This document shows positions 51,827 to 61,111 of a stretch of DNA of 64,000 nt, piece after piece (the first letter of the stretch is position 1; every line of letters starts with the position of its first letter). The position numbers and the translations under genes are program-made. The notes beneath the pieces are model-generated. The model was not told where the DNA came from. It did no database searches and saw only the letters and a program-made list of their open reading frames with translations. Source of the stretch: Pseudacidovorax intermedius (GTDB taxonomy: Bacteria; Pseudomonadota; Gammaproteobacteria; Burkholderiales; Burkholderiaceae_C); contig NZ_QQAV01000008.1 of NCBI RefSeq assembly GCF_003350475.1, forward strand, positions 220,507 through 284,506. The letters are read 5' to 3'.

Positions 51827-52134
51827 TGACATTGACCCTCGGCCACTACCTGTCGCTTGGCGCCATCCTGTTCGCGATGGCCGTCATCGGCATCTTCCTG
51901 AACCGCAAGAACCTCATCGTGCTGCTGATGTGCATCGAGCTGATGCTGCTGGCGGTCAACATGAACTTCGTCGCCTTCTCCTCCTACCTGGGCGACATGC
52001 ACGGACAGATCTTCGTGTTCTTCATCCTCACCGTGGCAGCGGCCGAATCGGCCATCGGCCTGGCACTGCTCGTGCTGCTGTTCCGCAACAAGTCGACCAT
52101 CAACGTCGATGAACTCGACGCGCTGAAGGGATAA
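51826..52134 (+). CDS. nuoK: NADH-quinone oxidoreductase subunit K
   Basis: A 102-residue membrane subunit with three helices, homologous to MnhC/MrpC. The conserved glutamates are in [16 protein letters not shown] and [13 protein letters not shown]. It starts in the nuoJ stop codon and precedes nuoL by 2 nt. Confidence 0.96.
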   Translation: MTLTLGHYLSLGAILFAMAVIGIFLNRKNLIVLLMCIELMLLAVNMNFVAFSSYLGDMHGQIFVFFILTVAAAESAIGLALLVLLFRNKSTINVDELDALKG

Positions 52135-52136
52135 CG

Positions 52137-54170
52137 ATGGCCACGACCTTGTCTGCATCCACCCTGCTGGCGGTCCCGCTGGCGCCGCTGGTCGGTTGCG
52201 TGCTCGCCGGCATCCTCGGCACGCAGTTCGGCGGCAACCGCATCGGCCGCGCCGCCTCGCATTCGCTGACCATCCTCGGCGTGTTGATCGCCTTCGTGCT
52301 GTCGGCCATGACGCTCTACAGCGTGGCCGTCGACGGCGCCCGCTTCAACGCCACCATCTACGAATGGATGGTCGTCGGCGGCCTGAAGATGGAAGTCGGT
52401 TTCATGATCGACAGCCTGACGGCCATGATGATGTGCGTCGTCACCTTCGTGTCGCTGATGGTGCACGTCTACACCATCGGCTACATGGAAGAGGACGAAG
52501 GCTACAACCGCTTCTTCGCCTACATCTCGCTCTTCACCTTTTCCATGCTGATGCTGGTGATGAGCAACAACCTGCTGCAGCTGTTCTTCGGCTGGGAGGC
52601 GGTGGGTCTGGTGTCGTACCTGCTGATCGGCTTCTGGTACAACAAGCCGACGGCGATCTTCGCCAACATGAAGGCCTTCCTGGTCAACCGCGTGGGCGAC
52701 TTCGGCTTCATCCTCGGCATCGGCCTGATCGCGGCCTACACGGGCACGCTCAACTACACCGAGATCTTTGCCAAGTCGGGTGAGCTGGGCAAGTTGGGCT
52801 TTCCGGGCACCGACTGGATGCTGATCACCGTGATCTGCATCTGCCTGTTCATCGGTGCGATGGGCAAGAGCGCGCAGTTCCCGCTGCACGTGTGGCTGCC
52901 GGACTCGATGGAAGGCCCGACGCCCATCTCCGCGCTGATCCACGCCGCCACGATGGTGACCGCCGGCATCTTCATGGTGTCGCGCATGTCGCCGCTGTTC
53001 GAGCTGTCGGACACGGCCCTGAACTTCATCCTGGTGATCGGTTCGATCACGGCGCTGTTCATGGGCTTCCTGGGCATCATCCAGAACGACATCAAGCGCG
53101 TGGTGGCCTATTCGACGCTGTCGCAGCTGGGCTACATGACCGTGGCGCTGGGCGTGTCGGCCTACCCGGTCGCCGTGTTCCACCTGATGACGCACGCCTT
53201 CTTCAAGGCGCTGCTGTTCCTCGGTGCCGGCTCGGTCATCATGGGCATGCACCACAACCAGGACATCCGCTGGATGGGCGGCGTGCGCAAGTACATGCCC
53301 ATCACCTGGATCACCTTCCTGCTGGCCTCCCTGGCCCTGATCGGCACGCCCTTCTTCTCGGGCTTCTATTCCAAGGACGCCATCATCGAGGCGGTGCACG
53401 CCAGCCATCTGCCGGCGGCGGGCTTCGCCTACTTCTCGGTGGTCGCCGGCGTGTTCGTCACGGCCTTCTATTCGTTCCGCCTCTACTTCCTGGTCTTCCA
53501 CGGCAAGGAGCGCTACGACCAGAACCCGGACGCGCACCATGACGACGCGCATGGCCACGGCCACGACGACCATCACGGCCATGGCCACCACGAGCCGCAC
53601 GAGTCGCCCAAGGTGGTGACGGTGCCGCTGCTGCTGCTGATGATCCCGTCGGTGGTGATCGGCTTCTTCACGCTGATGCCGATGCTGAACAGCTTCTTTG
53701 AGGGCGTGATCTTCGTCGACGTGGCGCGCCACCCCGCGATGGCCGAACTGCGCGAGGACATCCACGGCCCGGTCGCCATGGCCCTGCATTCGCTGACCAG
53801 CCTGCCGCTGTGGCTGGCCATCGCCGGCGTGGCCCTGTCGTACTACATGTACATGGTCAACCCGGCGCTGCCGGCGGCCATCAAGCGCGCTTGCATGCCG
53901 ATCTACAACCTGCTCGAGAACAAGTACTACCTCGACTGGATCAACGAGAACATCCTGGCCCGTGGTGCCCGTGCGCTGGGCACCGGCCTCTGGAAGGGTG
54001 GCGACCAGGCCGTCATCGATGGCGCGCTGGTCAACGGCTCGTGGAAGCTGGTGGGCCGCATCTCGGCGGCCATCCGCTGGATCCAGTCCGGCTACATCTA
54101 TCACTACGCCTTCGCGATGCTGCTGGGGGTGTTCCTTCTCATGACGTACTTCGTCTGGTTCAAGCGCTGA
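52137..54170 (+). CDS. nuoL: NADH-quinone oxidoreductase subunit L
   Basis: A 677-residue antiporter-like membrane subunit with the long lateral helix at its C-terminus. Core motifs include FFGWEAVGLVSYLLIGFW, KSAQFPLHVWLPDSMEGPTPISALIHAATMV and STLSQLGYM. Between two membrane segments, at about residues 463-490, there is a loop made largely of His and Asp (13 His in ~27 residues). Length is above the E. coli protein mainly because of that loop and the C-terminal region. Confidence 0.96.
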   Translation: MATTLSASTLLAVPLAPLVGCVLAGILGTQFGGNRIGRAASHSLTILGVLIAFVLSAMTLYSVAVDGARFNATIYEWMVVGGLKMEVGFMIDSLTAMMMCVVTFVSLMVHVYTIGYMEEDEGYNRFFAYISLFTFSMLMLVMSNNLLQLFFGWEAVGLVSYLLIGFWYNKPTAIFANMKAFLVNRVGDFGFILGIGLIAAYTGTLNYTEIFAKSGELGKLGFPGTDWMLITVICICLFIGAMGKSAQFPLHVWLPDSMEGPTPISALIHAATMVTAGIFMVSRMSPLFELSDTALNFILVIGSITALFMGFLGIIQNDIKRVVAYSTLSQLGYMTVALGVSAYPVAVFHLMTHAFFKALLFLGAGSVIMGMHHNQDIRWMGGVRKYMPITWITFLLASLALIGTPFFSGFYSKDAIIEAVHASHLPAAGFAYFSVVAGVFVTAFYSFRLYFLVFHGKERYDQNPDAHHDDAHGHGHDDHHGHGHHEPHESPKVVTVPLLLLMIPSVVIGFFTLMPMLNSFFEGVIFVDVARHPAMAELREDIHGPVAMALHSLTSLPLWLAIAGVALSYYMYMVNPALPAAIKRACMPIYNLLENKYYLDWINENILARGARALGTGLWKGGDQAVIDGALVNGSWKLVGRISAAIRWIQSGYIYHYAFAMLLGVFLLMTYFVWFKR

Positions 54171-54192
54171 CGCGGGCTGGAGAACAAGAAAA

Positions 54193-55668
54193 ATGGGTTT
54201 GCTGAGCCTTGCCATCTGGCTGCCGATCGTGATCGGTGCCTTGCTGCTGGCGTTCGGGCGGGACGACCAGGCGCGCTTCGTGCGCTGGGCGGCACTCGTC
54301 GGGTCGGTGGCGAGCTTCCTCGTCACCATTCCGGTGTACACGCGCTTCCAGACCGGCACCGCCGCGATGCAGTTCGTCGAGCGCGCGCCGTGGATTGAGC
54401 GCTTCAACATCAACTACCACCTGGGCGTCGATGGCCTGTCGATGTGGTTCGTGCTGCTCACGGCCTTCATCACCGTGATCGTCGTGATCTCGGCCTGGGA
54501 GGTGATCACCGAGCGCGTCAACCAGTACATGGGCGCGTTCCTGATCCTGTCGGGCCTGATGATCGGCGTCTTCGCCGCGCTCGACGGCATGCTGTTCTAC
54601 GTGTTCTTCGAGGCCACGCTGATCCCGATGTATCTGATCATCGGCATCTGGGGCGGCCCGAACCGGATCTACGCGGCCTTCAAGTTCTTCCTGTACACGC
54701 TGCTCGGCTCGCTGCTGATGCTGGTGGCGCTGGTGTACCTGTACCGTGCTTCGGGCGGCAGCTTCGACATCGCCACCTGGCATCGGACACCCCTGGGCTC
54801 GACGGCGCAGACGCTGATCTTTTTTGCTTTCTTCGCGGCCTTCGCCGTGAAGGTGCCGATGTGGCCCGTGCACACCTGGCTGCCTGATGTGCACGTGGAA
54901 GCGCCCACCGGCGGCTCCGCCGTGCTGGCCGCCATCATGCTGAAGCTGGGTGCCTACGGCTTCCTGCGCTTCTCGATGCCGATTGCCCCCGACGCGGCCC
55001 GCGAGTGGGCCTGGCTGATGATCGCGTTGTCGATCGTGGCCGTGATCTATGTGGGCCTGGTGGCCATGGTCCAGCGCGACATGAAGAAGCTGGTGGCCTA
55101 TTCGTCGGTCGCCCACATGGGCTTCGTGACGCTGGGCTTCTTCATCTTCAATCCGCTCGGCGTGGCTGGCGGCATCGTGCAGATGATCGCCCACGGCTTC
55201 GTGTCGGGCGCCATGTTCCTGTCCATCGGCGTGCTGTACGACCGCATGCACTCGCGCCAGATCGCCGACTACGGTGGGGTGGTCAACGTCATGCCCAAGT
55301 TCTCGGCCTTCGCGCTGCTGTTCGCCATGGCCAACTGCGGCCTGCCTGCCACCGCCGGCTTCGTGGGCGAATGGATGGTGATCCTGGGCGCCGTGAAGGC
55401 CAACTTCTGGATCGGCCTGATGGCTGCCACCGCGCTGATCTTCGGCGCCGCCTACACCCTGTGGATGTACAAGCGCGTGTACCTGGGCCCCATCGGCAAC
55501 GACCACGTGAAGGAACTGACGGACATCAACGGCCGCGAGTTCTTCATGCTCGCCGTGCTGGCGGTGGCCGTGCTGTGGATGGGCCTCGATCCCAAGCCCT
55601 TCACCGATGTGATGGATGCTTCGGTTGCCGAGTTGCTGCGTCACGTGGCTGCCTCCAAGCTGCCCTGA
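54193..55668 (+). CDS. nuoM: NADH-quinone oxidoreductase subunit M
   Basis: A 491-residue antiporter-like membrane subunit with about 14 helices. The conserved YHLGVDGLSMWFVLLTAF, FFEATLIPMYLIIGIWGG, KVPMWPVHTWLPDVHVEAPTGGSAVLAA and YSSVAHMGFVTLGFF motifs carry the proton-channel Glu and Lys residues. Confidence 0.96.
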   Translation: MGLLSLAIWLPIVIGALLLAFGRDDQARFVRWAALVGSVASFLVTIPVYTRFQTGTAAMQFVERAPWIERFNINYHLGVDGLSMWFVLLTAFITVIVVISAWEVITERVNQYMGAFLILSGLMIGVFAALDGMLFYVFFEATLIPMYLIIGIWGGPNRIYAAFKFFLYTLLGSLLMLVALVYLYRASGGSFDIATWHRTPLGSTAQTLIFFAFFAAFAVKVPMWPVHTWLPDVHVEAPTGGSAVLAAIMLKLGAYGFLRFSMPIAPDAAREWAWLMIALSIVAVIYVGLVAMVQRDMKKLVAYSSVAHMGFVTLGFFIFNPLGVAGGIVQMIAHGFVSGAMFLSIGVLYDRMHSRQIADYGGVVNVMPKFSAFALLFAMANCGLPATAGFVGEWMVILGAVKANFWIGLMAATALIFGAAYTLWMYKRVYLGPIGNDHVKELTDINGREFFMLAVLAVAVLWMGLDPKPFTDVMDASVAELLRHVAASKLP

Positions 55669-55696
55669 TCCGAGTCCACGCAGATAAGAGAACGAG

Positions 55697-57184
55697 ATGA
55701 TTGACAAACTCAGCTGGGCGGCTGTCTACCCCGAGATCCTGCTTCTGGTGATGGCATGCGTCATCACTTTGTTCGACCTGCGCGTGAAGAGCGCGCACCG
55801 CACAGCCACACATTTGCTGACGCTTCTGACGCTGGCGGCCACGGCGCTGCTGACCGGGATGAGTGCGGTGGCTGGTCACACCTTCCATGGCTTCGGCGGC
55901 ATGGTGGTGAGCGATCCCATGAGCAACTGGCTCAAGTGCTTTTCGGCGATCGCGTTGATGGTGACCCTGGTCTATGGCCGACCCTACGCCGCTGATCGCC
56001 AGATGCTGCGCGGCGGCGAGATGTTCACGCTCAGCCTGTTCTCGCTGCTGGGCATGTTCGTGATGATCTCGGGCAGCAACTTCCTGATGATCTACCTGGG
56101 CCTGGAACTGCTGACGCTGTCCAGCTACGCCCTGGTGGCCCTGCGCCGCGACCACGCCACCGCCAGCGAAGCCGCGATGAAGTACTTCGTGCTCGGCGCT
56201 ATGGCGAGCGGTTTCCTGCTGTATGGCATGTCGATGATGTACGGCGCCACCGGCTCGCTGGACGTCAACGAGGTCTTCAAGAGCATCGCCAGCAGCAAGG
56301 TGAACCACCAGGTGCTGGTGTTCGGCCTGGTGTTCATCGTCGCCGGCCTGGCCTTCAAGCTGGGTGCCGCGCCCTTCCACATGTGGCTGCCGGACGTCTA
56401 CCACGGCGCGCCCACTGCCGTGACGTTGCTGATCGGCGCCGCGCCCGAGTTGGCCGCCTTCGCCATCGTCATCCGCCTGCTGGTGGAAGGCATGCTGCCG
56501 CTCGCCTTCGACTGGCAGCAGATGCTGGCCGTGCTTGCCGTCGCCTCGCTGCTGGTGGGCAATCTGGCCGCCGTGGCGCAGACCAACCTCAAGCGCATGC
56601 TGGCGTACTCGACCATCGCGCAGATGGGCTTCGTGCTGCTCGGTCTGGTGGCTGGCGTGATCGATGGCAACACGCTCAACGCCCAGTACGCCTACAGCGC
56701 CTCGATGTTCTACATCGTCACCTACGTGCTGACCACGCTGGCCAGCTTCGGCATCATCCTGCTGCTGGCCCGCGAAGGCTTCGAGAGCGAGGAGATCTCC
56801 GACCTGGCCGGCCTCAACCAGCGCAGCCCGCTGTATGCCGGCGTGATGGCCATCGCCATGTTCTCGCTGGCCGGCATTCCGCCGCTGGTCGGCTTCTATG
56901 CCAAGCTGGCGGTGCTGCAGGCGCTGCTGGCTTCGGGGCAGGGCGTGTACATCGGTCTGGCGGTGTTCGCCGTGATCATGTCGCTGATCGGCGCCTTCTA
57001 CTACCTGCGCGTGGTGAAGGTGATGTACTTCGACGCGCCGCTGACGGCCACCACGGTGGCGGCACCGCGCGACGTTCGGGCCGTGCTGTCGGTCAACGGC
57101 GCCCTGATCCTGATCCTGGGCATCCTGCCCGGCGGCTTGATGACCCTGTGTGCCCGGGCCATCGTGGCCACGCTGGGCAACTGA
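55697..57184 (+). CDS. nuoN: NADH-quinone oxidoreductase subunit N
   Basis: A 495-residue antiporter-like membrane subunit, the last of the complex I operon. Motifs include [55 protein letters not shown] and [16 protein letters not shown]. It ends 7 nt before the GTG of the DUF2818 gene. Confidence 0.96.
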   Translation: MIDKLSWAAVYPEILLLVMACVITLFDLRVKSAHRTATHLLTLLTLAATALLTGMSAVAGHTFHGFGGMVVSDPMSNWLKCFSAIALMVTLVYGRPYAADRQMLRGGEMFTLSLFSLLGMFVMISGSNFLMIYLGLELLTLSSYALVALRRDHATASEAAMKYFVLGAMASGFLLYGMSMMYGATGSLDVNEVFKSIASSKVNHQVLVFGLVFIVAGLAFKLGAAPFHMWLPDVYHGAPTAVTLLIGAAPELAAFAIVIRLLVEGMLPLAFDWQQMLAVLAVASLLVGNLAAVAQTNLKRMLAYSTIAQMGFVLLGLVAGVIDGNTLNAQYAYSASMFYIVTYVLTTLASFGIILLLAREGFESEEISDLAGLNQRSPLYAGVMAIAMFSLAGIPPLVGFYAKLAVLQALLASGQGVYIGLAVFAVIMSLIGAFYYLRVVKVMYFDAPLTATTVAAPRDVRAVLSVNGALILILGILPGGLMTLCARAIVATLGN

Positions 57185-57191
57185 TCGCGCT

Positions 57192-57500
57192 GTGGGCAGC
57201 AACGCATCGGCCTGGGTCGTCCTCGGCGTTGCGCTGGTCCTGGCCAACCTGCCTTTCCTGAACGAGCGGCTGTTCGCCGTGCTGCCCTGGCGCACGGAGG
57301 TCAAGCCGCTCGCGGTGCGTCTGGGCGAACTGGTGCTGTGCTATCTGCTGGCCGGCATGGTCGGCAGGCTCTTCGAGGGCAAGCAGGGCATGGTGGCGGC
57401 GCAGGGCTGGGAGTTCTATGCGGTGACGGCCGCCTTCTTCCTGGTGCTCGCCTTTCCGGGCTTCATCTGGCGCTACCTCCTCAAACGCAAAGGACACTGA
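57192..57500 (+). CDS. DUF2818 family membrane protein
   Basis: A 102-residue protein with three hydrophobic segments (about 5-22, 40-58 and 72-92) and a basic C-terminus. The start is a GTG 7 nt after the nuoN stop. DUF2818 proteins are found next to nuoN in Burkholderiales and may assist complex I, but no function is established. Conserved-looking residues are NLPFLNERLF and the E-L-V-L-C-Y motif. Confidence 0.82.
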   Translation: MGSNASAWVVLGVALVLANLPFLNERLFAVLPWRTEVKPLAVRLGELVLCYLLAGMVGRLFEGKQGMVAAQGWEFYAVTAAFFLVLAFPGFIWRYLLKRKGH

Positions 57501-57503
57501 ACC

Positions 57504-58097
57504 GTGACCGCTGACATCGCCCACCTGGAAGAAAAGAAGGTCGCGTCGGAGCCGCTGTTCGAGGGGCGGTTCCTGCGCGCATACCGTGACACGGTCGCGC
57601 TGCCCGACGGCGGGACCGCGACGCGCGAGTACGTCATCCACCCGGGCGCGGTGGTGGTCATTCCGCTGCTGGATGACGGACGTGTCGTGCTCGAGCGCCA
57701 GTTCCGATACCCCGTGGGCCAGGTCATGGTCGAGTTCCCGGCCGGTAAGCTCGACGCCGGCGAGGATCCTCTGGTGTGCGGGCAGCGCGAACTGCTGGAA
57801 GAAACCGGCTACCGCGCCCGCGAGTGGGCCAAGGCCGGGGTGATGCACCTGGCCGTGGCCTACTCGACGGAGGTCATCCACATCTACTTCGCGCGCGGCC
57901 TGAGTGCCGGCGATCGCAAACTCGACCAGGGCGAGTTCCTCGACGTGTTCACAGCAGCGCCCGCGGATCTGCTGGGCTGGTGCCGTGATGGCACGGTGAC
58001 GGATGCCAAGACGCTGGCCTGTTCGGTCTGGATGCAGAACGTGCTTTCCTGCAACTGGGCACTGGAATGGCGGGCTGCGGATAATTCCGCGCCATGA
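57504..58097 (+). CDS. NUDIX hydrolase, ADP-ribose pyrophosphatase-like
   Basis: A 197-residue NUDIX enzyme. The box runs from GKLDAGED through GQRELLEETGYRA at about residues 80-103, and the upstream REYVIHPGAVVVIPLLDDGRVVLERQFRYPVG strand is typical of ADP-sugar pyrophosphatases (NudF-like). It starts at a GTG three bases after the DUF2818 stop and overlaps the DUF1178 gene by 4 nt, so it belongs to the tail of the nuo transcript. NADH-related dinucleotide turnover is a possible link, but that is inference. Confidence 0.87.
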   Translation: MTADIAHLEEKKVASEPLFEGRFLRAYRDTVALPDGGTATREYVIHPGAVVVIPLLDDGRVVLERQFRYPVGQVMVEFPAGKLDAGEDPLVCGQRELLEETGYRAREWAKAGVMHLAVAYSTEVIHIYFARGLSAGDRKLDQGEFLDVFTAAPADLLGWCRDGTVTDAKTLACSVWMQNVLSCNWALEWRAADNSAP

Positions 58098-58537
58098 AGG
58101 TCCTGAATCTGCGTTGTGCCCATGGCCACGGTTTCGAGGGCTGGTTCGGCTCCGACTCGGAGTTCGAGACCCAGCGCGACGGTGGCCAGGTCGAATGCCC
58201 GCTTTGTGGTGACAAGGCCATTGTCAAAGGCCTGAGCGCACCGCGTCTCAACCTCGGCGCCGGCCGCGAGGCGCTGCCGGCCGAAGTGCAGCCCCAACTA
58301 CCGCCGGAGCAGACCCCGGAAGCCCGCTGGATGCGCGCCGTCCGGGAGGTGCTGGCCAGGACCGAAGACGTGGGCGACCGGTTTGCGCGGGAAGCGCGGC
58401 GCATGCATCACGGCGAGGTGGAAGAGCGCGGAATCCGCGGCCAAGCCACGCCCGAGGAGACCGCCGCTTTGCTGGAGGAAGGCATTGCGGTGTTGCCGCT
58501 GCCGCTGCCGCCTGCACTTAAGGAAACCTTGCAGTAG
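58094..58537 (+). CDS. DUF1178 family protein
   Basis: A 147-residue protein with the DUF1178 pattern: MKVLNLRCAHGHGFEGWFGS at the N-terminus and a CPLCG second Cys pair (C39, C42 with C8 and H10), suggesting a zinc-binding fold, and a C-terminal helical part ending in GIAVLPLPLPP. The function is unknown. ATGA overlap with the NUDIX gene. Confidence 0.85.
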   Translation: MKVLNLRCAHGHGFEGWFGSDSEFETQRDGGQVECPLCGDKAIVKGLSAPRLNLGAGREALPAEVQPQLPPEQTPEARWMRAVREVLARTEDVGDRFAREARRMHHGEVEERGIRGQATPEETAALLEEGIAVLPLPLPPALKETLQ

Positions 58538-58688
58538 GCTTGTGGATCGATGCGCGGTCGCCCAACCAGGCTGTTGCACCGCGCTCGCCACCGATGACTC
58601 AGTCCGCCGTGTGCGGGCTTTGTTGTGTCTGGGCGACGCCGCATTGGCGCGAAGTGCGGGATTCCCGAAACGGGGTGCGGCAGCAGGC

Positions 58689-60455
58689 TCAGGCCGTGAA
58701 CTGCAGCGCCGCCAGCTTGGCGTAGCTGCCGCCGCGGGCGATCAATTCGGCATGGGTGCCTTGTTCGACGATGGCGCCGTGGTCCAGCACCACGATGCGG
58801 TCGGCCCTTTGCACCGTCGCAAGGCGGTGGGCAATGACCAGCGTGGTACGACCCTCCATTGCCGATTCGAGGGCGGCCTGAACGACCCGTTCGCTTTCCG
58901 CATCGAGCGCCGAGGTGGCCTCGTCCAGCAGCAGCAGCGGTGGTGCCTTCAGGATGGCGCGTGCAATCGAGAGACGCTGCTTCTGCCCCCCCGACAGGCG
59001 CACGCCGCGTTCCCCCAGGAAGGTGTGGAAGCCGTCGGGCAGGGCGTCGATGAAGCCCTCGGCGTGCGCAAGGCGGGCCGCATGCCGGACTTCGGCCTCC
59101 GTCGCGTCGGGCCGGCCATAGCGAATGTTCTCGAGCGCCGTGGTCGAGAAGATCACGGCGTCCTGCGGCACCAGGCCGATGCGTCCCCGAAGGTCATCCA
59201 GCGCAAATCGACGCAGCGACTGACCGTCCAGCCGGATGTCGCCGGTCTGCGGATCGAAGAAGCGCAGCAGCAGTTGGAACACGGTGCTCTTGCCCGCGCC
59301 GCTCTCGCCCACCAGGGCCACGGTTTCGCCAGGCGCCACGTCGAGCGAGAAGTGGCGCAGGGCCGCCGTGCCCGGACGTGAGGGGTAATAGAAGCCGACA
59401 TCCTCCAGCACCACCTGGGCGCCTGCGGAGGCGGGTGGCGCGGCCTGCGCGGCCTCCGGCGACGAAATGGCGATGGGCGCGTGCAGCAGTTCCATCAGCC
59501 GTTCGGTGGCGCCGGCCGCGCGCAGCAGGTCGCCGTAGACCTCGCCCAACACGGCCAGCGCGCTCGCCAGGATGACCACGTAGACCACCGTCTGGCCCAT
59601 GTGGCCGGGACTGATCTCGCCCCGCAGCACGGCCTGCGTGCCGGCGTAAAGGCCCCAGAGCAAGGCGGCCGAGGTGGCAATGATGATGAAGGCGACCAGC
59701 ACGGCCCGCGCCTTGGTGCGCCGCACGGCCGTCTCGAAGGCCGCCTGGGTGGAGCCGGCAAAGCGCTCGGCCTCGCGGGTCTCGGCCGTGTAGCTTTGCA
59801 CGACCGGAATGGCATTGAGCACCTCGGCCGCGATGGCGCTGGCGTCGGCCACGCGGTCCTGGCTGGCTCGGGAGAGCCGCCGGACCCGGCGACCGAAGGC
59901 CATGGCCGGCAGCACGACGAGCACGAGCACCAGCGCCACCTGGGCCATCAGCCAGGGATTGGTCCAGATCAGCATGGCCAGCGCGCCGACGCCCATGACC
60001 GCATTGCGCAAGCCCATGCTGAGAGAAGAGCCCACCACGGTCTGGACCAGCGTCGTGTCGCCCGTGAGGCGCGACAGCACCTCGCCGGTCTGGGTGGTCT
60101 CGAAGAACTGCGGGCTCTGTTGCAGCACGCGACCGTAGACGGCGGTGCGTACGTCGGCCGTGATGCGCTCGCCCAGCCAACTCACCGTGTAGAAGCGCGC
60201 GGCAGAGAAGAGCCCCAGCGCGATCGCCACGCCGAACAGGGCCAGGAAGTGCTCGCGCAGTGCCATCACCTGATCGCCGGGTGCCTTGGGTGCGAGACCG
60301 GCGTCGATCAGGCCGCGAAGCGCGATGGGAAACACCAGGGTCGTGACCGCCGCCATGACCAGGAACAGAGCCGCCATCGCAATCTGGAGGCGGTAGGGGC
60401 GAAGAAAGGGCGCCAGGCCGGCGAGCGAGCGGGGGGAGCTTTTGGCGTTCTTCAC
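58689..60455 (-). CDS. ABC transporter with fused membrane and ATPase domains (MsbA/ABCB type exporter)
   Basis: A 588-residue half-transporter that should work as a homodimer. Six membrane helices occupy about residues 20-315. The ATPase domain has Walker A GESGAGKST, Q loop VPQDAVIFSTT, signature LSGGQKQR, Walker B LLLLDEATSALD and H-loop IAHRL. The substrate could be lipid A-like or a drug; MsbA proper is usually next to lpxK, which is not seen. It is divergent from the marR operon across 110 bp. Confidence 0.88.
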   Translation of the reverse strand: MKNAKSSPRSLAGLAPFLRPYRLQIAMAALFLVMAAVTTLVFPIALRGLIDAGLAPKAPGDQVMALREHFLALFGVAIALGLFSAARFYTVSWLGERITADVRTAVYGRVLQQSPQFFETTQTGEVLSRLTGDTTLVQTVVGSSLSMGLRNAVMGVGALAMLIWTNPWLMAQVALVLVLVVLPAMAFGRRVRRLSRASQDRVADASAIAAEVLNAIPVVQSYTAETREAERFAGSTQAAFETAVRRTKARAVLVAFIIIATSAALLWGLYAGTQAVLRGEISPGHMGQTVVYVVILASALAVLGEVYGDLLRAAGATERLMELLHAPIAISSPEAAQAAPPASAGAQVVLEDVGFYYPSRPGTAALRHFSLDVAPGETVALVGESGAGKSTVFQLLLRFFDPQTGDIRLDGQSLRRFALDDLRGRIGLVPQDAVIFSTTALENIRYGRPDATEAEVRHAARLAHAEGFIDALPDGFHTFLGERGVRLSGGQKQRLSIARAILKAPPLLLLDEATSALDAESERVVQAALESAMEGRTTLVIAHRLATVQRADRIVVLDHGAIVEQGTHAELIARGGSYAKLAALQFTA

Positions 60456-60530
60456 AGGAGTGCGGGCAATCGCGGCGCAGTGGCCGGGCGGCGCGGATTC
60501 TAACGAGACCTTGCCGCCCCAGAATCAGCC

Positions 60531-60566
60531 TTGACAATATTTGACGAGGCAAATAATATCCGCCCA
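60531..60566 (+). promoter_or_regulatory. Near-consensus sigma-70 promoter and MarR-type operator; leaderless start
   Basis: TTGACA (60531-60536), a 17-nt spacer and TAATAT (60554-60559) make an almost ideal promoter. AATATTTG (60536-60543) and CAAATAAT (60550-60557) form an inverted repeat inside it, a typical MarR operator. The -10 ends 6 nt before the ATG at 60566, so the start codon is the expected +1, and there is no SD. Confidence 0.85.
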
Positions 60567-61111
60567 TGTCCAAATCAGAGACGACTCCGCCCGGCGGCAC
60601 CGCCGGGCCGCCGCCCGTGGATTTCTATCGGGCCGAGAGCTACACCGCCGAGGAAAGCCTGGGCTACGCAATGAAGCGCATCCTGACCTGCGTGTCGCAG
60701 GCGGTCGAAAGCGAACTGGTCGAGCCTGGCGGCCCGACCTATCCGCAGTGGGTGCCCCTGCACAAGCTGCACATGGGCAGCGCTGGCACGGTGGCCGAAC
60801 TGGCCCGTGAGTGCCAACTGGACACCGGTGCCATGACGCGTCTGCTGGATCGGCTCGAAGCCAAGGGGCTGGTGCGCCGGGTGCGCTCGCAGGAGGACCG
60901 GCGGGTCGTCAACCTCGAATTGACGCCCGAAGGCCTGAGTGCCGCCCAGAAGGTGCCGGCCGTGCTCAGCCGGGTCCACAACGAGATGCTCGCCGGCTTC
61001 ACGCAGGTGGAGTGGGAGCAGCTCAAGGATTACCTGAACCGCATCCTGGGGAACGCCCAGAGAAAGCAGGCCGCATGCCATCGGGCATCGGGCCAAGGAG
61101 TTTCGCGATGA
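60566..61111 (+). CDS. MarR-family transcriptional regulator
   Basis: A 181-residue regulator. The winged helix (about residues 55-135) contains LHMGSAGTVAELARECQLDTGAMTRLLDRLEAKGLVRRVRSQEDRRVVNLELTPEG, with the typical D-R-R wing. It resembles EmrR/MprA in context, heading an efflux operon. Its own promoter overlaps an inverted repeat, so autorepression relieved by a ligand is likely. Its stop overlaps the outer-membrane factor start (ATGA). Confidence 0.9.
   Translation: MSKSETTPPGGTAGPPPVDFYRAESYTAEESLGYAMKRILTCVSQAVESELVEPGGPTYPQWVPLHKLHMGSAGTVAELARECQLDTGAMTRLLDRLEAKGLVRRVRSQEDRRVVNLELTPEGLSAAQKVPAVLSRVHNEMLAGFTQVEWEQLKDYLNRILGNAQRKQAACHRASGQGVSR

Noticed and set aside
51984-54413. An 809-codon open frame opposite nuoK-nuoL-nuoM
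   Set aside because: It spans several real genes on the other strand and is made of His/Asp/Gln/Arg-rich low-complexity sequence, as expected for the complement of membrane-protein codons.
58538-58688. Terminator between the convergent DUF1178 and ABC exporter genes
   Set aside because: Short T-rich runs exist but no convincing stem precedes them on either strand.
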